Position numbers and translations under genes: made by a program. This document shows positions 8,820-16,554 of a stretch of DNA of 64,000 nucleotides, piece by piece (position 1 is the first letter of the stretch; every line of letters begins with the position of its first letter). Source of the stretch: Aquiflexum balticum DSM 16537 (GTDB lineage: Bacteria > Bacteroidota > Bacteroidia > Cytophagales > Cyclobacteriaceae); assembly GCF_900176595.1 (NCBI RefSeq), contig NZ_LT838813.1:3552001-3616000 (forward strand), read 5' to 3'. The notes under the pieces were generated by a model, which was not told the origin of the DNA, ran no database searches, and was given only the letters and a program-made list of their open reading frames with translations.

Positions 8820-10178
8820 ATGAAAAATCGAATTTACAATCTTATACTACTATTCCTCATGCCCATTCTGGTATGCTGTGAAGGTTTTTTGGAGGAAAAA
8901 CCAAACAGAGCATTGTTGACGCTTAACTCACTAAGTGATTTAAGGGCTCTCCTTGATAATGATATTCAATATTTCAACATGGAACCTGCTATTCCTGAAG
9001 TAGCTTCAGCAGATTTCGATCTACAGCCACAGGCTATCCCTTCATTACAGATTTTCGAAAGAAATGCCTATTTATGGGAACCTAATGTTTTTGAAGGCAG
9101 ATCTTCCGTGGAATGGAATAACCTTTACCGTCAGATTTTATTCACCAATACCGTTTTGGAAGAATTGGAAAAATTCGATCCTACAATCAAAAACAGTCAG
9201 GAAGGTATTTCCTTAAAAGGTTCCGCCCTGTTTTATAGATCCTATGCCTTTTACAATCTAGCTACTGTTTTTGCTATGCCCTATTTACCCGGTTCAAATG
9301 ACAATGACCCGGGAATTGTACTTCGTCTTTCTCCCGATGTCAAGTTAAAAGTTCAACGTGCAACATTGAAAGAGACTTATGACAGAATATTGGAAGATTT
9401 AAAAACTTCCATCCCACTATTGGAAACAAGATTTGAAAAACCGACAAGACCTTCCCGACAGGCAGCATTGGCATTGATTGCAAGAATTTATCTGGCTCTT
9501 CAAGACTATGAAAACGCTTTGGATTATGCCCAACAAGCCCTTTCAATCCATGATATTGTTCTGGATTTCAATCTCCTAAGTCCAGCACTTGCCAATCCTA
9601 TTCCTCAACTCAATCAGGAGATTATATTTCAAAGTAATTTACAATTGGGACTTTACACACTTTCCCAGCTTTTAGTACCTAGATCAGATCTCATCGATTC
9701 ATATGATACCAATGATTTGAGGAGAAATATCTTTTATACTACAAGACCCTCCGGCTTGGTCAATTTTAGAGGACATTATTCAGGAAACATAAGGGCTTTT
9801 GGTGGTCTTACTACAGGGGAAACAATCCTGATAAAAGCAGAATCTTTGGCAAGATTGAACAGACTGGAAGAAGCGAAGGCAGCAGTTTTTGAATTATTAC
9901 AGTTTCGTTTTCCAGTTGGATATGACTTCCAATCCGGTATTCAGACTGATAATGTACTTGATAAAATATTGGAAGAAAGAAGAAAGGAATTGGTATTTAG
10001 AGGATTAAGGTGGCAGGATTTAAGGCGGTTCAACTTTTCCTCAGACGAGAAGGTCACGTTAAGTAGAACAATAGGCGGAAATATTTTGACTTTACCACCC
10101 CTGGATCCGAGGTATGCCTTTCCAATTCCGGATAACGAAATCGAATTGAGCGGTTTGGTACAAAATCCTAGAAATTAA
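8820..10178 (+). CDS. SusD/RagB-family nutrient-binding outer membrane lipoprotein
   Basis: A 452-residue surface lipoprotein that captures ligand for the SusC channel. The signal peptide ends in a lipobox (ILVCCEGFLEEKP). The N-terminal SusD region (about 20-200) includes SVEWNNLYRQILFTNTVLEEL and GSALFYRSYAFYNLATVFA. The C-terminal RagB/SusD part ends with LDKILEERRKELVFRGLRWQDLRR, the conserved ILxERRxE-x-FxGxRWxDLRR pattern. It is shorter than many SusDs but complete. It is separated from susC by repeats instead of being adjacent. A rho-independent terminator follows at 10202-10233. Confidence 0.95.
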   Translation: MKNRIYNLILLFLMPILVCCEGFLEEKPNRALLTLNSLSDLRALLDNDIQYFNMEPAIPEVASADFDLQPQAIPSLQIFERNAYLWEPNVFEGRSSVEWNNLYRQILFTNTVLEELEKFDPTIKNSQEGISLKGSALFYRSYAFYNLATVFAMPYLPGSNDNDPGIVLRLSPDVKLKVQRATLKETYDRILEDLKTSIPLLETRFEKPTRPSRQAALALIARIYLALQDYENALDYAQQALSIHDIVLDFNLLSPALANPIPQLNQEIIFQSNLQLGLYTLSQLLVPRSDLIDSYDTNDLRRNIFYTTRPSGLVNFRGHYSGNIRAFGGLTTGETILIKAESLARLNRLEEAKAAVFELLQFRFPVGYDFQSGIQTDNVLDKILEERRKELVFRGLRWQDLRRFNFSSDEKVTLSRTIGGNILTLPPLDPRYAFPIPDNEIELSGLVQNPRN

Positions 10179-10201
10179 GACCCTGTTATTTATAAAACTA
10201 T

Positions 10202-10233
10202 GAGGCTGCCCATATTGTGGACAGCCTCTTTTT
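10202..10233 (+). terminator. Rho-independent terminator after susD
   Basis: GAGGCTG (10202-10208) pairs with CAGCCTC (10222-10228), with further CC/GG pairing inside, followed by TTTTT. It ends the susCD unit just before the convergent gene at 10242. Confidence 0.75.
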
Positions 10234-10241
10234 GTAACTCC

Positions 10242-10484
10242 TTAAGGAGTATATAACCCTTTCACAAGGGTACTGGGAATCATCACCCCATGTTCATCGA
10301 ACCGTGCCACACAATCCTCTTCCGGATCAGGGAGACAATTATAGGCTTGGTTTTCAGGAATAGGAGTCCAAATCCCTCCAATATTTGCCCTCAGTTCACC
10401 TTGATTGGGAACAGAAAAAGCAAACACACCGATAGCTGCCAGGATTAACCCCAAAACAGGCAGCTTCTTTATTAATTTTTCCAT
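10242..10484 (-). CDS. DUF6520-type small exported protein
   Basis: An 80-residue protein with a signal peptide or anchor (MEKLIKKLPVLGLILAAIGVFAF) followed by a short extracytoplasmic tail containing NIGGIWTPI and two cysteines (YNCLPDPEEDC). The layout matches the small DUF6520 proteins found in Bacteroidota next to MauE/DoxX-like membrane proteins, and such a gene lies upstream at 10714-11160. The function is unknown; the pairing suggests a shared envelope or redox role. The family name is from memory of the motif, not a search. Confidence 0.7.
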   Translation of the reverse strand: MEKLIKKLPVLGLILAAIGVFAFSVPNQGELRANIGGIWTPIPENQAYNCLPDPEEDCVARFDEHGVMIPSTLVKGLYTP

Positions 10485-10543
10485 AAATCTCTGTTTTTTT
10501 TACAATCAAAAAAGACAGTAAAAACGTTTAGTTGATTGCCTAC

Positions 10544-10670
10544 TCATTTAAGGTTTTTCAGCTTCCACCTTTCACCTGCCTGAAAGGATGCAGACCTTAC
10601 CCACACATCCTTTCCATAAGGTCGGACAGTATTTTTTGTCATCCACCAACCGGATAACCAATATTCTGTT
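10544..10670 (-). pseudogene. Possible short remnant ORF without a start codon
   Basis: Between the DUF6520 and MauE-like genes, one minus-strand frame reads about 41 residues of protein-like text (YWLSGWWMTKNTVRPYGKDV and WVRSASFQAGERWK) after an in-frame stop. The only internal ATG would give about 28 residues. It may be the tail of a decayed gene or a very small protein. I do not recognise it. Confidence 0.25.
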
Positions 10671-10713
10671 CTAAATCCATCCTTTTATAAGGAATCTTTT
10701 TTCTCTTCATTTC

Positions 10714-11160
10714 TTATCCTTCAAAATCCAATTTTCCCCTAAGCCCACATCCTATCCCTGCAATTCCAACTAACCCCGCATTGACCCAAAAATGGGCTTC
10801 CCAACTGATTCTTTCGAAAATTCCGGCACATCCACAAGGGATTTTATCAAAGGCATCCACAAGCACCAATCCTATATATGTACTGAAAACAGTGAGTAAA
10901 ATCAATGAACCAAGAAAAGCAAAGAAGCTGAATCTTGGAACAAAAAAAAGAACCAATAAAAGAAATTCAATGAGTGGAATGATAATTGACAAAACCTCCC
11001 CAAATGAATCTGAAAAAGGTTGGTTTAGAATAGAAATCCTAAATGCCTGGTAAGTTATAGTTTTCGAAAAAAATGAATATCCCCAAAGTGCGGTTAGAAT
11101 CATTTTTAAAAATGATTCAATTAAAAACAAAGTCGGGATTGCTTTTTGGATACTCATCAT
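10714..11160 (-). CDS. MauE/DoxX-family redox-associated membrane protein
   Basis: A 148-residue integral membrane protein with four predicted transmembrane helices: LFLIESFLKMILTALWGYSF, the segment VLSIIIPLIEFLLLVLFF, the segment FAFLGSLILLTVFSTYIGLV, and WVNAGLVGIAGIGCG near the end. A PCGCAG motif sits between helices 3 and 4, matching MauE-like proteins linked to disulfide handling or electron transfer. The ATG at 11160 (or 11157) is preferred over a TTG at 11187. It is co-directional with the DUF6520 gene 230 bp downstream. Its specific partner is unknown. Confidence 0.75.
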   Translation of the reverse strand: MMSIQKAIPTLFLIESFLKMILTALWGYSFFSKTITYQAFRISILNQPFSDSFGEVLSIIIPLIEFLLLVLFFVPRFSFFAFLGSLILLTVFSTYIGLVLVDAFDKIPCGCAGIFERISWEAHFWVNAGLVGIAGIGCGLRGKLDFEG

Positions 11161-11187
11161 TGATTTTTTGAAGAAATCTAAAACCAA

Positions 11188-11584
11188 AAACTACAACCCG
11201 CAAAACCGGAAATTTACTTTTACCCAAAACCTGGAATTTCTTGTAATTGTATTCAATAAAACAAAAAAAAATTCACTAAATAATTATCTTTTTTCAATCA
11301 AAAAATGGAGAAATATGATTTTCCCAAATATTTTCAATAGAAGTTCCATCAAAATTTAAATTTTATTCGAACTACATGGATTCAATGTCTATAAGTACCT
11401 TTAGTTAACCTATAACACTTGATTATCAAGGGAAAATAATCAATCATCCAATCCGGGAACTTAATTCTTAAATCGATTTTAGGTAAAAATGTCCCCAATC
11501 TGAAGATTTTTCAAAATCCAGACCCCAATAAATTGCTTTAGATATTAGCTTTTTTTTCCTTCAAATTTTTAAATAAATGAAGAA
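11188..11584. other. AT-rich intergenic region upstream of the Crp-like gene
   Basis: I see no gene. The stretch is strongly AT-rich and divergent between the membrane protein (minus) and the Crp-like protein (plus), so it should hold promoters for both. No clear repeat or palindrome stands out. Confidence 0.4.
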
Positions 11585-12184
11585 ATGGATATTTACAAAA
11601 GACGGCTTCAGATAAAACAATATGCTTTGAAACACAGCTTGTTTTTCAATGATTTGTTCTACGGCATACTTGAAAATACTCGCGTTCTCTCTTATAATCC
11701 TTTTGACTTAATAGGTTTTCATGATGATAATGACTTCTTATATTTTTTGAATGACGGCCTTGTAATGGCCACATTAGAGCAAAACCCGGATTCTGATTGG
11801 TATAGAATAATTTATGAACCTTCTCCATTTGGCGATATTTCTAGATATTTTCTTCTTGATAACAATCAATTATCCTGGTACGCAATTAGTCAGGTTTCTC
11901 TTTTGGCTATTCCTTTCAATAAACTCATGGAATTTTTTAAAAGTTATCCCCAAGAAGCAAATTTGCTAAAATCTCATTTGATCCAACTTGAAATCGAAAG
12001 AATCAACCTTCTAAACAAGTTGTCCAAAATGAATACAAGTGAAAAACTAAGATTTCTGGAAGTTAACCATCCAGAATTGATCATACGTACCAAATATATT
12101 TTCCTTGCAAAATACCTGGGAATCTCCAGATCAAGTCTTTCAAAAACGATACAACAAATAAGTCATTTACCCTTCAAGGAATAG
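11585..12184 (+). CDS. Crp/Fnr-like cyclic-nucleotide-binding-fold regulator
   Basis: A 199-residue protein with the layout of small Bacteroidota Crp-like regulators. Residues about 20-120 form a cupin-like sensory region (FDLIGFHDDNDFLYFLNDGL, then EPSPFGDISRYFL), followed by a long dimerisation helix (about 125-165, LIQLEIERINLLNKLSKM) and a C-terminal helix-turn-helix (TKYIFLAKYLGISRSSLSKT, about 168-187). The wing after the HTH is short. It lies 242 bp upstream of the Crp/terpene-synthase fusion and in the same direction, so the two may be functionally linked. The ligand is unknown; canonical cAMP-contacting residues are not obvious. Confidence 0.8.
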   Translation: MDIYKRRLQIKQYALKHSLFFNDLFYGILENTRVLSYNPFDLIGFHDDNDFLYFLNDGLVMATLEQNPDSDWYRIIYEPSPFGDISRYFLLDNNQLSWYAISQVSLLAIPFNKLMEFFKSYPQEANLLKSHLIQLEIERINLLNKLSKMNTSEKLRFLEVNHPELIIRTKYIFLAKYLGISRSSLSKTIQQISHLPFKE

Positions 12185-12426
12185 GATAAAACTATTTTTA
12201 AATGTCCTGAATTTGGTAAGAAATGAAAATTTCCTGTTGTAAATTTTGTCAATTTAATCAAATGTTTTATAAATTTAGTAATACCCTTGTTTGAACTGTT
12301 TGAGTTTAGTTGAGATTTCTGGCTTTATCAGACATCTTTAGAATGTCTAGTTTATTGTAATTTTCCCGTCCTTTAGATGGGCATTAAGTTTCTTTGAAAT
12401 TATTGTTTAACTAAAACTAATAAAAC

Positions 12427-13971
12427 ATGGACAAGACCCAAATTCCGATTTTTCTGAAGCAATTTTTAGACGCTTTAGAGGTTCACTCTTTAGAAGAGTA
12501 CTATAGTTTAGCAGACTACATTAACGAAAGAACTTTCAGAAAAGGTAAAATCCTAAGGCCGGCAGGAACTCATGAGGATTATGCCCATTTTATTCTTAAA
12601 GGTATGCTGGCTCTTGTTCAGGATAGGAGACTTGTAAGAATTTATCTTCCTTTTGAGGTAGCTTTTGATCTTGATGCTTACTCCAACCAATCAAAAAGCC
12701 CTTATAAATTAGTGGCTTTGGAGAATTCCAAGGTGATAACTGTAAGCCGGTCAGCTGAAGAAAAAATCTTATCAAACCTTCCTGAATTTAAAACACTTTC
12801 AGAAAAGTTGATTTCTAGGGCCAAAAAATCCGACTTGGAATGGATAGCCATAACACAAATGCACCATTCGGAAGCTATCCCACTGTTAAGGGAAAAAATG
12901 GGCCAACAGTTTCAGATTCCATCGACCAAAAGGCTGAGTGAAATGCTGGGGATAAGTTCAAAAACTCTTTCCCGATATTATTCAAAACAATATACAAACA
13001 GAAAATCAATCTTAGTCAGGGCACAGGCAAAAGAGATTTTCCATTATCCATTCCACTCTATAGTGCATAGTGATGTGGAAGAAATAGACTCTATTGTGAC
13101 CTGTTGGGCATCCCACCATCATTTACTTCCTTCCCAAAAAGCAATCTCAGATTATCAGAAAATGAAAATGACTTGGCTTTCGGCCAGACTTTACCCTGAG
13201 GCTACAATAGAAAAAAGTATTTGGTTAGCAAAATTATATGCTTTCCTCTTTATTGTTGATGACTATACAGATAAAACTCCTGTCGGCGAAAAACACAGGT
13301 TTTGGATGGAATTGGCTTCGGGAATGAAGGATATTATGAATGAGATGATTATTGAACAAAGAAACAAAAATCTAAGAATTTTCCTGAATGCCTATTTCGA
13401 TTTATGGAAAGAATTTTCATTGTTGGCATCCCCTGATTCTAGAAGTTATTTCAAGTGTATGATGAACAATTATGTGCGGGAGAACCAATGGGAGGCCTGT
13501 AACAGGGATTTTAGGAGACAAATTACAATACATTCCTATCTGGAAAAGAGACCCGTTTTTTCAGGAGGCATTTTGGCTATAGGCCTGATCAAATTTGCAA
13601 TGGAGAACAATCATCATGATTTATCCGCTGTATGGCAAAATCTTAGATCTTATCAGAACCTTGCAGCCAAGCTAATTTTTATTTCCAATGATCTTCTATC
13701 ATACGAAAAAGAAAAGCACATAGAAGATCCTCATAATTGGCTTTCACTTATGATAAAAGAAATGGGAATAGAAAAAGAGCAGGCCGAAAAATCCCTCCTT
13801 GAAATTCATAGTCAAACTTTGGAAGAATTGTTGGTATTGGACCGTAAATATCAAAAGAATTATATCCCCAATAGCAGGACAGTCCTTACGGCTATCAAAA
13901 ACATAAAATACCAAATATCCGGTGCTGTAGCTTGGTCAGTCTATGATACCAAAAGATATATAGAGTATTAA
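12427..13971 (+). CDS. Crp/Fnr-like regulator fused to a class I terpene synthase
   Basis: A 514-residue two-part protein. Residues 1-~205 form a Crp/Fnr-like module: a sensory beta-roll (FRKGKILRPAGTHEDYAHFI to SKVITVSRSAEE), a connecting helix and a helix-turn-helix (PSTKRLSEMLGISSKTLSRY, 166-184). Residues ~220-514 form a class I terpene synthase. The metal-binding motif is FIVDDYTD (Asp278, Asp279, Asp282), an effector-like Arg375 lies in EKRPVFSG, the NSE triad is NDLLSYEKE (Asn421, Ser425, Glu429), and an RY pair closes the chain (Arg510, Tyr511). All motifs needed to ionise a prenyl diphosphate are present, so activity is plausible; product and chain length are unknown. There is no stop or frame change between the halves. 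A free-standing Crp-like gene lies upstream, and an inverted repeat that could terminate transcription follows at 14020-14066. Confidence 0.88.
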   Translation: MDKTQIPIFLKQFLDALEVHSLEEYYSLADYINERTFRKGKILRPAGTHEDYAHFILKGMLALVQDRRLVRIYLPFEVAFDLDAYSNQSKSPYKLVALENSKVITVSRSAEEKILSNLPEFKTLSEKLISRAKKSDLEWIAITQMHHSEAIPLLREKMGQQFQIPSTKRLSEMLGISSKTLSRYYSKQYTNRKSILVRAQAKEIFHYPFHSIVHSDVEEIDSIVTCWASHHHLLPSQKAISDYQKMKMTWLSARLYPEATIEKSIWLAKLYAFLFIVDDYTDKTPVGEKHRFWMELASGMKDIMNEMIIEQRNKNLRIFLNAYFDLWKEFSLLASPDSRSYFKCMMNNYVRENQWEACNRDFRRQITIHSYLEKRPVFSGGILAIGLIKFAMENNHHDLSAVWQNLRSYQNLAAKLIFISNDLLSYEKEKHIEDPHNWLSLMIKEMGIEKEQAEKSLLEIHSQTLEELLVLDRKYQKNYIPNSRTVLTAIKNIKYQISGAVAWSVYDTKRYIEY

Positions 13972-14019
13972 TCCGTTCAAAAAAAACAGAATAAGTCAGC
14001 TTAATTCATCCTTGATAGA

Positions 14020-14066
14020 TGGGTATCCCACCAAATAAAAACAGTGAATTATGAGGTGGGTGCCCA
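14020..14066. terminator. Inverted repeat after the terpene-synthase fusion
   Basis: TGGGTATCCCACC (14020-14032) pairs with GGTGGGTGCCCA (14055-14066), with one small mismatch or bulge and a 22-base AT-rich loop. There is no long T-run, so it may be a weak terminator or mRNA-stabilising hairpin. Confidence 0.4.
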
Positions 14067-14206
14067 ATCTTTCAAATTAAACTTTGCTTTTTGACCAAAA
14101 AAATTCATAAAAAATACACCCATTAAATATATCTAGATAAAATCCAGTCAAACTGAAATCCAATGAAATTAATCCATGATCTTTCACAAATGTATTACTG
14201 CATAAT

Positions 14207-14398
14207 ATGTTCAAGAAGAGATGCGTCATATATCCCAAAGATGTACAGATCATCACCGGCAAAAGTGAGCGGTACGGCCAGGACCTACTCAACAAAATCC
14301 GTATCTACCTGAACAAAAAACCGCATCAATTCATCACCATCAAAGAATTCTCAGATTTCTCAGGCATCCCCACCCAAGACCTCGAAGAATACATCTAA
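14207..14398 (+). CDS. Small conserved-type Bacteroidota protein, HTH-like
   Basis: A 63-residue basic protein: YPKDVQIITGKSERYGQDLL, then IRIYLNKKPHQFITIKEFSD, then FSGIPTQDLEEYI. The order of helix, basic linker, ITIKEFSDFSGI and closing helix resembles a winged or plain helix-turn-helix. Near-identical small ORFs are familiar from Bacteroidota genomes, usually alone. No function is known to me. It sits immediately before a block of palindromic repeats (14400-14830) and upstream of the DUF5675 unit. Confidence 0.65.
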   Translation: MFKKRCVIYPKDVQIITGKSERYGQDLLNKIRIYLNKKPHQFITIKEFSDFSGIPTQDLEEYI

Positions 14399-14840
14399 CA
14401 CTTACAATGCTGCAACGCTGTTCGGGATTTGCAATCCCGAACCCAGATAAAAGGGATTTGTAACCCCAAAAATCCCTCTAAAAACCCCTCCTCCTCCCGT
14501 CCGTGTCCCTACCATGTCTCGTGTGTGTCCCGACCATTCTACTACTTTTCGCTAAATTCCAAGATATCATATAACTTTTTCAATACACCTGTTTTTAACC
14601 AAAATCCGCTGTTCGGGATTTGTATTCCGCTGTTCGAGATTCCGTTGTTCCGCTGTTCGAGATTTGTAATCTCGAACCCCAGATAACCAGGATTTGCAAT
14701 CCTGTTTTCCAGTTAATAAGCCTATTCCTGATTTTCCAGCAGTACTGGATTTGCAATCCCGAATTTACCTACCGAAGGTAGGCCCAGATTACCGGGATTT
14801 GCAATCACCAACATCAATCCAAAATCTCCCAACTTCATTA
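14399..14840. repeat. REP-like palindromic repeat block (GGGATTTGCAATCCC family)
   Basis: The core TTCGGGATTTGCAATCCCGA at about 14422-14441 is a near-perfect palindrome. Variants recur at about 14457-14470, 14611-14630, 14650-14676, 14688-14703, 14747-14764 and 14791-14810, often joined by GCTGTTC or ACCCAGATAA(A/C). An ACCTACCGAAGGTAGG palindrome lies near 14768-14783. Short frames across this block are by-products of the repeats. No gene is supported up to 14980. Confidence 0.8.
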
Positions 14841-14980
14841 TTGCTCACTCCCCAAAATCTACATTCTAATATCCCCTAATTCCGCAAGTTCCGCAACATG
14901 CGCAGGATCCGCATATTCATTTCTATATCAATCCTTACATCCCCAAATTTGATCATGTTTCACTTTAAAACACATGTAAA

Positions 14981-15727
14981 ATGGCAAAACAAACAGGTAT
15001 AATTACCCTACAGGGTAATGTCGGAAGATTGAACTTCTTCAAAAACAAAGATGGCTTTCAGGCCAGAGAAAAAGGTGGTGTAAGCAAATCTAGGATCATG
15101 ACAGATCCAAGATATGCAAGGACAAGGGAAAACATTGCTGAATTCACAACCAATGCAGCAGTGGTAAAACTCCTTAAGGATACTATTCGACCTGCTATTG
15201 TAAGAATTAGCGACACAAGATTGCATCAGCGATTGGTCAAAAAATTACTGACCATCCTGAGAACGGATGCAGTCAATGTAAGGGGACAGAGAAATATCCA
15301 GGAAGGTGATTGGAACCTGCTTATCGGTATGGAGATAAACGCAACAGTTGGATTGACTTCAACCCTGAGACCTGAATTGGTATTGATCAATACCGGTACC
15401 GATTGGGGAATTTCAATACAGCCCTATCAGCCCTCTGATTTCATGGTAATCCCCGAAGGCGCTTCTCACTTCAAGGTGTTTGTAGCAGGTGCATCAATTG
15501 ATATCCTGACTGGAAACAGATCCTTTCAAATGGAAGCTTCTGCAAATCTCCCTATCAATGTGGAAACACCTGCGATCAACCTTGCAGTTGAAAAAGCTCT
15601 GATTCCAGATCCACACAGGATATTGATTGTTGGAGTCGAATTTATGCAAGAAGTAAACGGTCAGTATTATGCAATGAATAATGGCGCTAATAATGCAGCA
15701 GTCATCATTGCTGTCGAAAAGGATTAA
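14981..15727 (+). CDS. MAKQ-type conserved Bacteroidota hypothetical protein
   Basis: A 248-residue soluble protein starting MAKQTGIITLQGNVGRLNFF, followed by AREKGGVSKSRIMTDPRYAR and TRENIAEFTTNAAVVKLLKD. This N-terminal signature (MAKQ-G-I, then G-x-G-x-x-x-FYK or FFK, AREKGG, DPRFxRTREN) recurs in many Bacteroidota proteins of unknown function, often in several copies per genome. The C-terminal half is beta-rich (ELVLINTGTDWGISIQP to RILIVGVEFMQEVNGQYY) and could be a jelly-roll or Ig-like fold. There is no signal peptide. The DUF5675 gene follows after 3 bp, so the two are probably co-translated. The family is recalled, not searched. Confidence 0.75.
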   Translation: MAKQTGIITLQGNVGRLNFFKNKDGFQAREKGGVSKSRIMTDPRYARTRENIAEFTTNAAVVKLLKDTIRPAIVRISDTRLHQRLVKKLLTILRTDAVNVRGQRNIQEGDWNLLIGMEINATVGLTSTLRPELVLINTGTDWGISIQPYQPSDFMVIPEGASHFKVFVAGASIDILTGNRSFQMEASANLPINVETPAINLAVEKALIPDPHRILIVGVEFMQEVNGQYYAMNNGANNAAVIIAVEKD

Positions 15728-15730
15728 GCG

Positions 15731-16177
15731 ATGAAACTGCTCCTGACCAGAAAATACTGTTTGGATAGGACAATTGGAAAACTGAGTGTTAATGGAAAAA
15801 TAACCATGTATATTTTGGAAAAAGCCCATAAATTATTCAATCCATTCCACCATTGCATTCCAGAGGGTATTTACAAGGTGGTTCCTGAATACGCTGAGGA
15901 CTCAGGATGGAGTCTTTCGGTGATGAATGACAGCACTAATGAGACCTATGAGATTAAAGCAATCCAAGGAAAAAAAATCCCGGATGGCTCTTCTTTGGTA
16001 CCGGTTACCTTCTTCAAAGAAAAAAGAAAACCTATGTACTCCAATCTTGCCAATATTAAATTGCGGGATAGGGTGTTTCTAGCTTTGGATGAAGGAGAGG
16101 AGGTAGAATTGGAAATTGTATCTGAAACCTTTAAACCCGTTTTAAAATCATGCCTACAGAAGAAGGAGTGTATTTGA
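15731..16177 (+). CDS. DUF5675-family protein
   Basis: A 148-residue protein matching the DUF5675 layout: LTRKYCLDRTIGKLSVNGKI, then YILEKAHKL, then the hallmark CIPEGIYKVVPEY (about 45-57), and a central loop DGSSLVPVTFF. DUF5675 proteins are small, cysteine-containing and frequently found in phage or phage-derived loci; their biochemical role is unknown. Here the gene lies between a MAKQ-type protein (3 bp upstream) and a one-TM protein whose start overlaps its 3' end by 28 bp, which indicates translational coupling of all three. Confidence 0.82.
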   Translation: MKLLLTRKYCLDRTIGKLSVNGKITMYILEKAHKLFNPFHHCIPEGIYKVVPEYAEDSGWSLSVMNDSTNETYEIKAIQGKKIPDGSSLVPVTFFKEKRKPMYSNLANIKLRDRVFLALDEGEEVELEIVSETFKPVLKSCLQKKECI

Positions 16178-16374
16178 TAAGTGCAGGCGGACTGATTTCA
16201 TTATTGCTTTCCATCATCGCATATTTCCTGAAATTCATGCTACAGGATTTTAGAATCCTCCAAGTAGGTTTTCAGGAACTGAATACCAAATACCAATTGA
16301 TGGAAACTGCAATAAAGGCTATGTCCAAGGAACTGAATGCACTCAGGATTCAGCTAATGAAAAAAGACAAATAA
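16150..16374 (+). CDS. Small one-TM protein with coiled-coil tail (holin-like size)
   Basis: A 74-residue protein with one N-terminal transmembrane helix (LISAGGLISLLLSIIAYFLK, about 8-27) followed by a charged helix rich in heptad leucines (VGFQELNTKYQLMETAIKAM to LRIQLMKKDK). Its start lies inside the 3' end of the DUF5675 gene, so it is the last member of a coupled three-gene unit. Size and topology resemble phage holins or spanin-like anchors, but no sequence signature proves this. A terminator follows at 16385-16420. Confidence 0.7.
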   Translation: MPTEEGVYLISAGGLISLLLSIIAYFLKFMLQDFRILQVGFQELNTKYQLMETAIKAMSKELNALRIQLMKKDK

Positions 16375-16384
16375 TCTTGATATC

Positions 16385-16420
16385 AAATCAGCTCCAAGGT
16401 TCTTAGGGGCTGATTTTTTT
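16385..16420 (+). terminator. Rho-independent terminator closing the DUF5675 unit
   Basis: AAATCAGCTCC (16385-16395) pairs with GGGGCTGATTT (16407-16417, one G-T wobble) and is followed by a T-run. It lies 10 bp after the stop of the one-TM gene. Confidence 0.75.
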
Positions 16421-16496
16421 CTTGCATATTTTTAAAGAAATTTGAATCACTATGAATTAGAAATAGCTAGGGCATAATTCTTTTCTTTCAAATTGG

Positions 16497-16504
16497 TAAA
16501 TTTG
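16497..16504 (+). promoter_or_regulatory. Candidate Bacteroidota -7 element upstream of the FAD/sulfatase operon
   Basis: TAAATTTG matches the Bacteroidota -7 consensus TAnnTTTG and lies 50 bp upstream of the ATG at 16555. No TTTG -33 element is visible at the expected spacing, so support is weak. Confidence 0.3.
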
Positions 16505-16554
16505 ATATATATTAGTTAATTATCCACTAAACCCCATAATCTCAAACCACCCCT

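Noticed and set aside
11168-11359. 63-aa open frame upstream of the Crp-like gene
   Set aside because: Lys/Asn/Phe-rich translation of AT-rich intergenic DNA overlapping the other strand's gene start; no motif.
14429-14879. Two short open frames in the palindrome block
   Set aside because: Both are translations of the GGGATTTGCAATCCC repeat family; no conserved protein signature.
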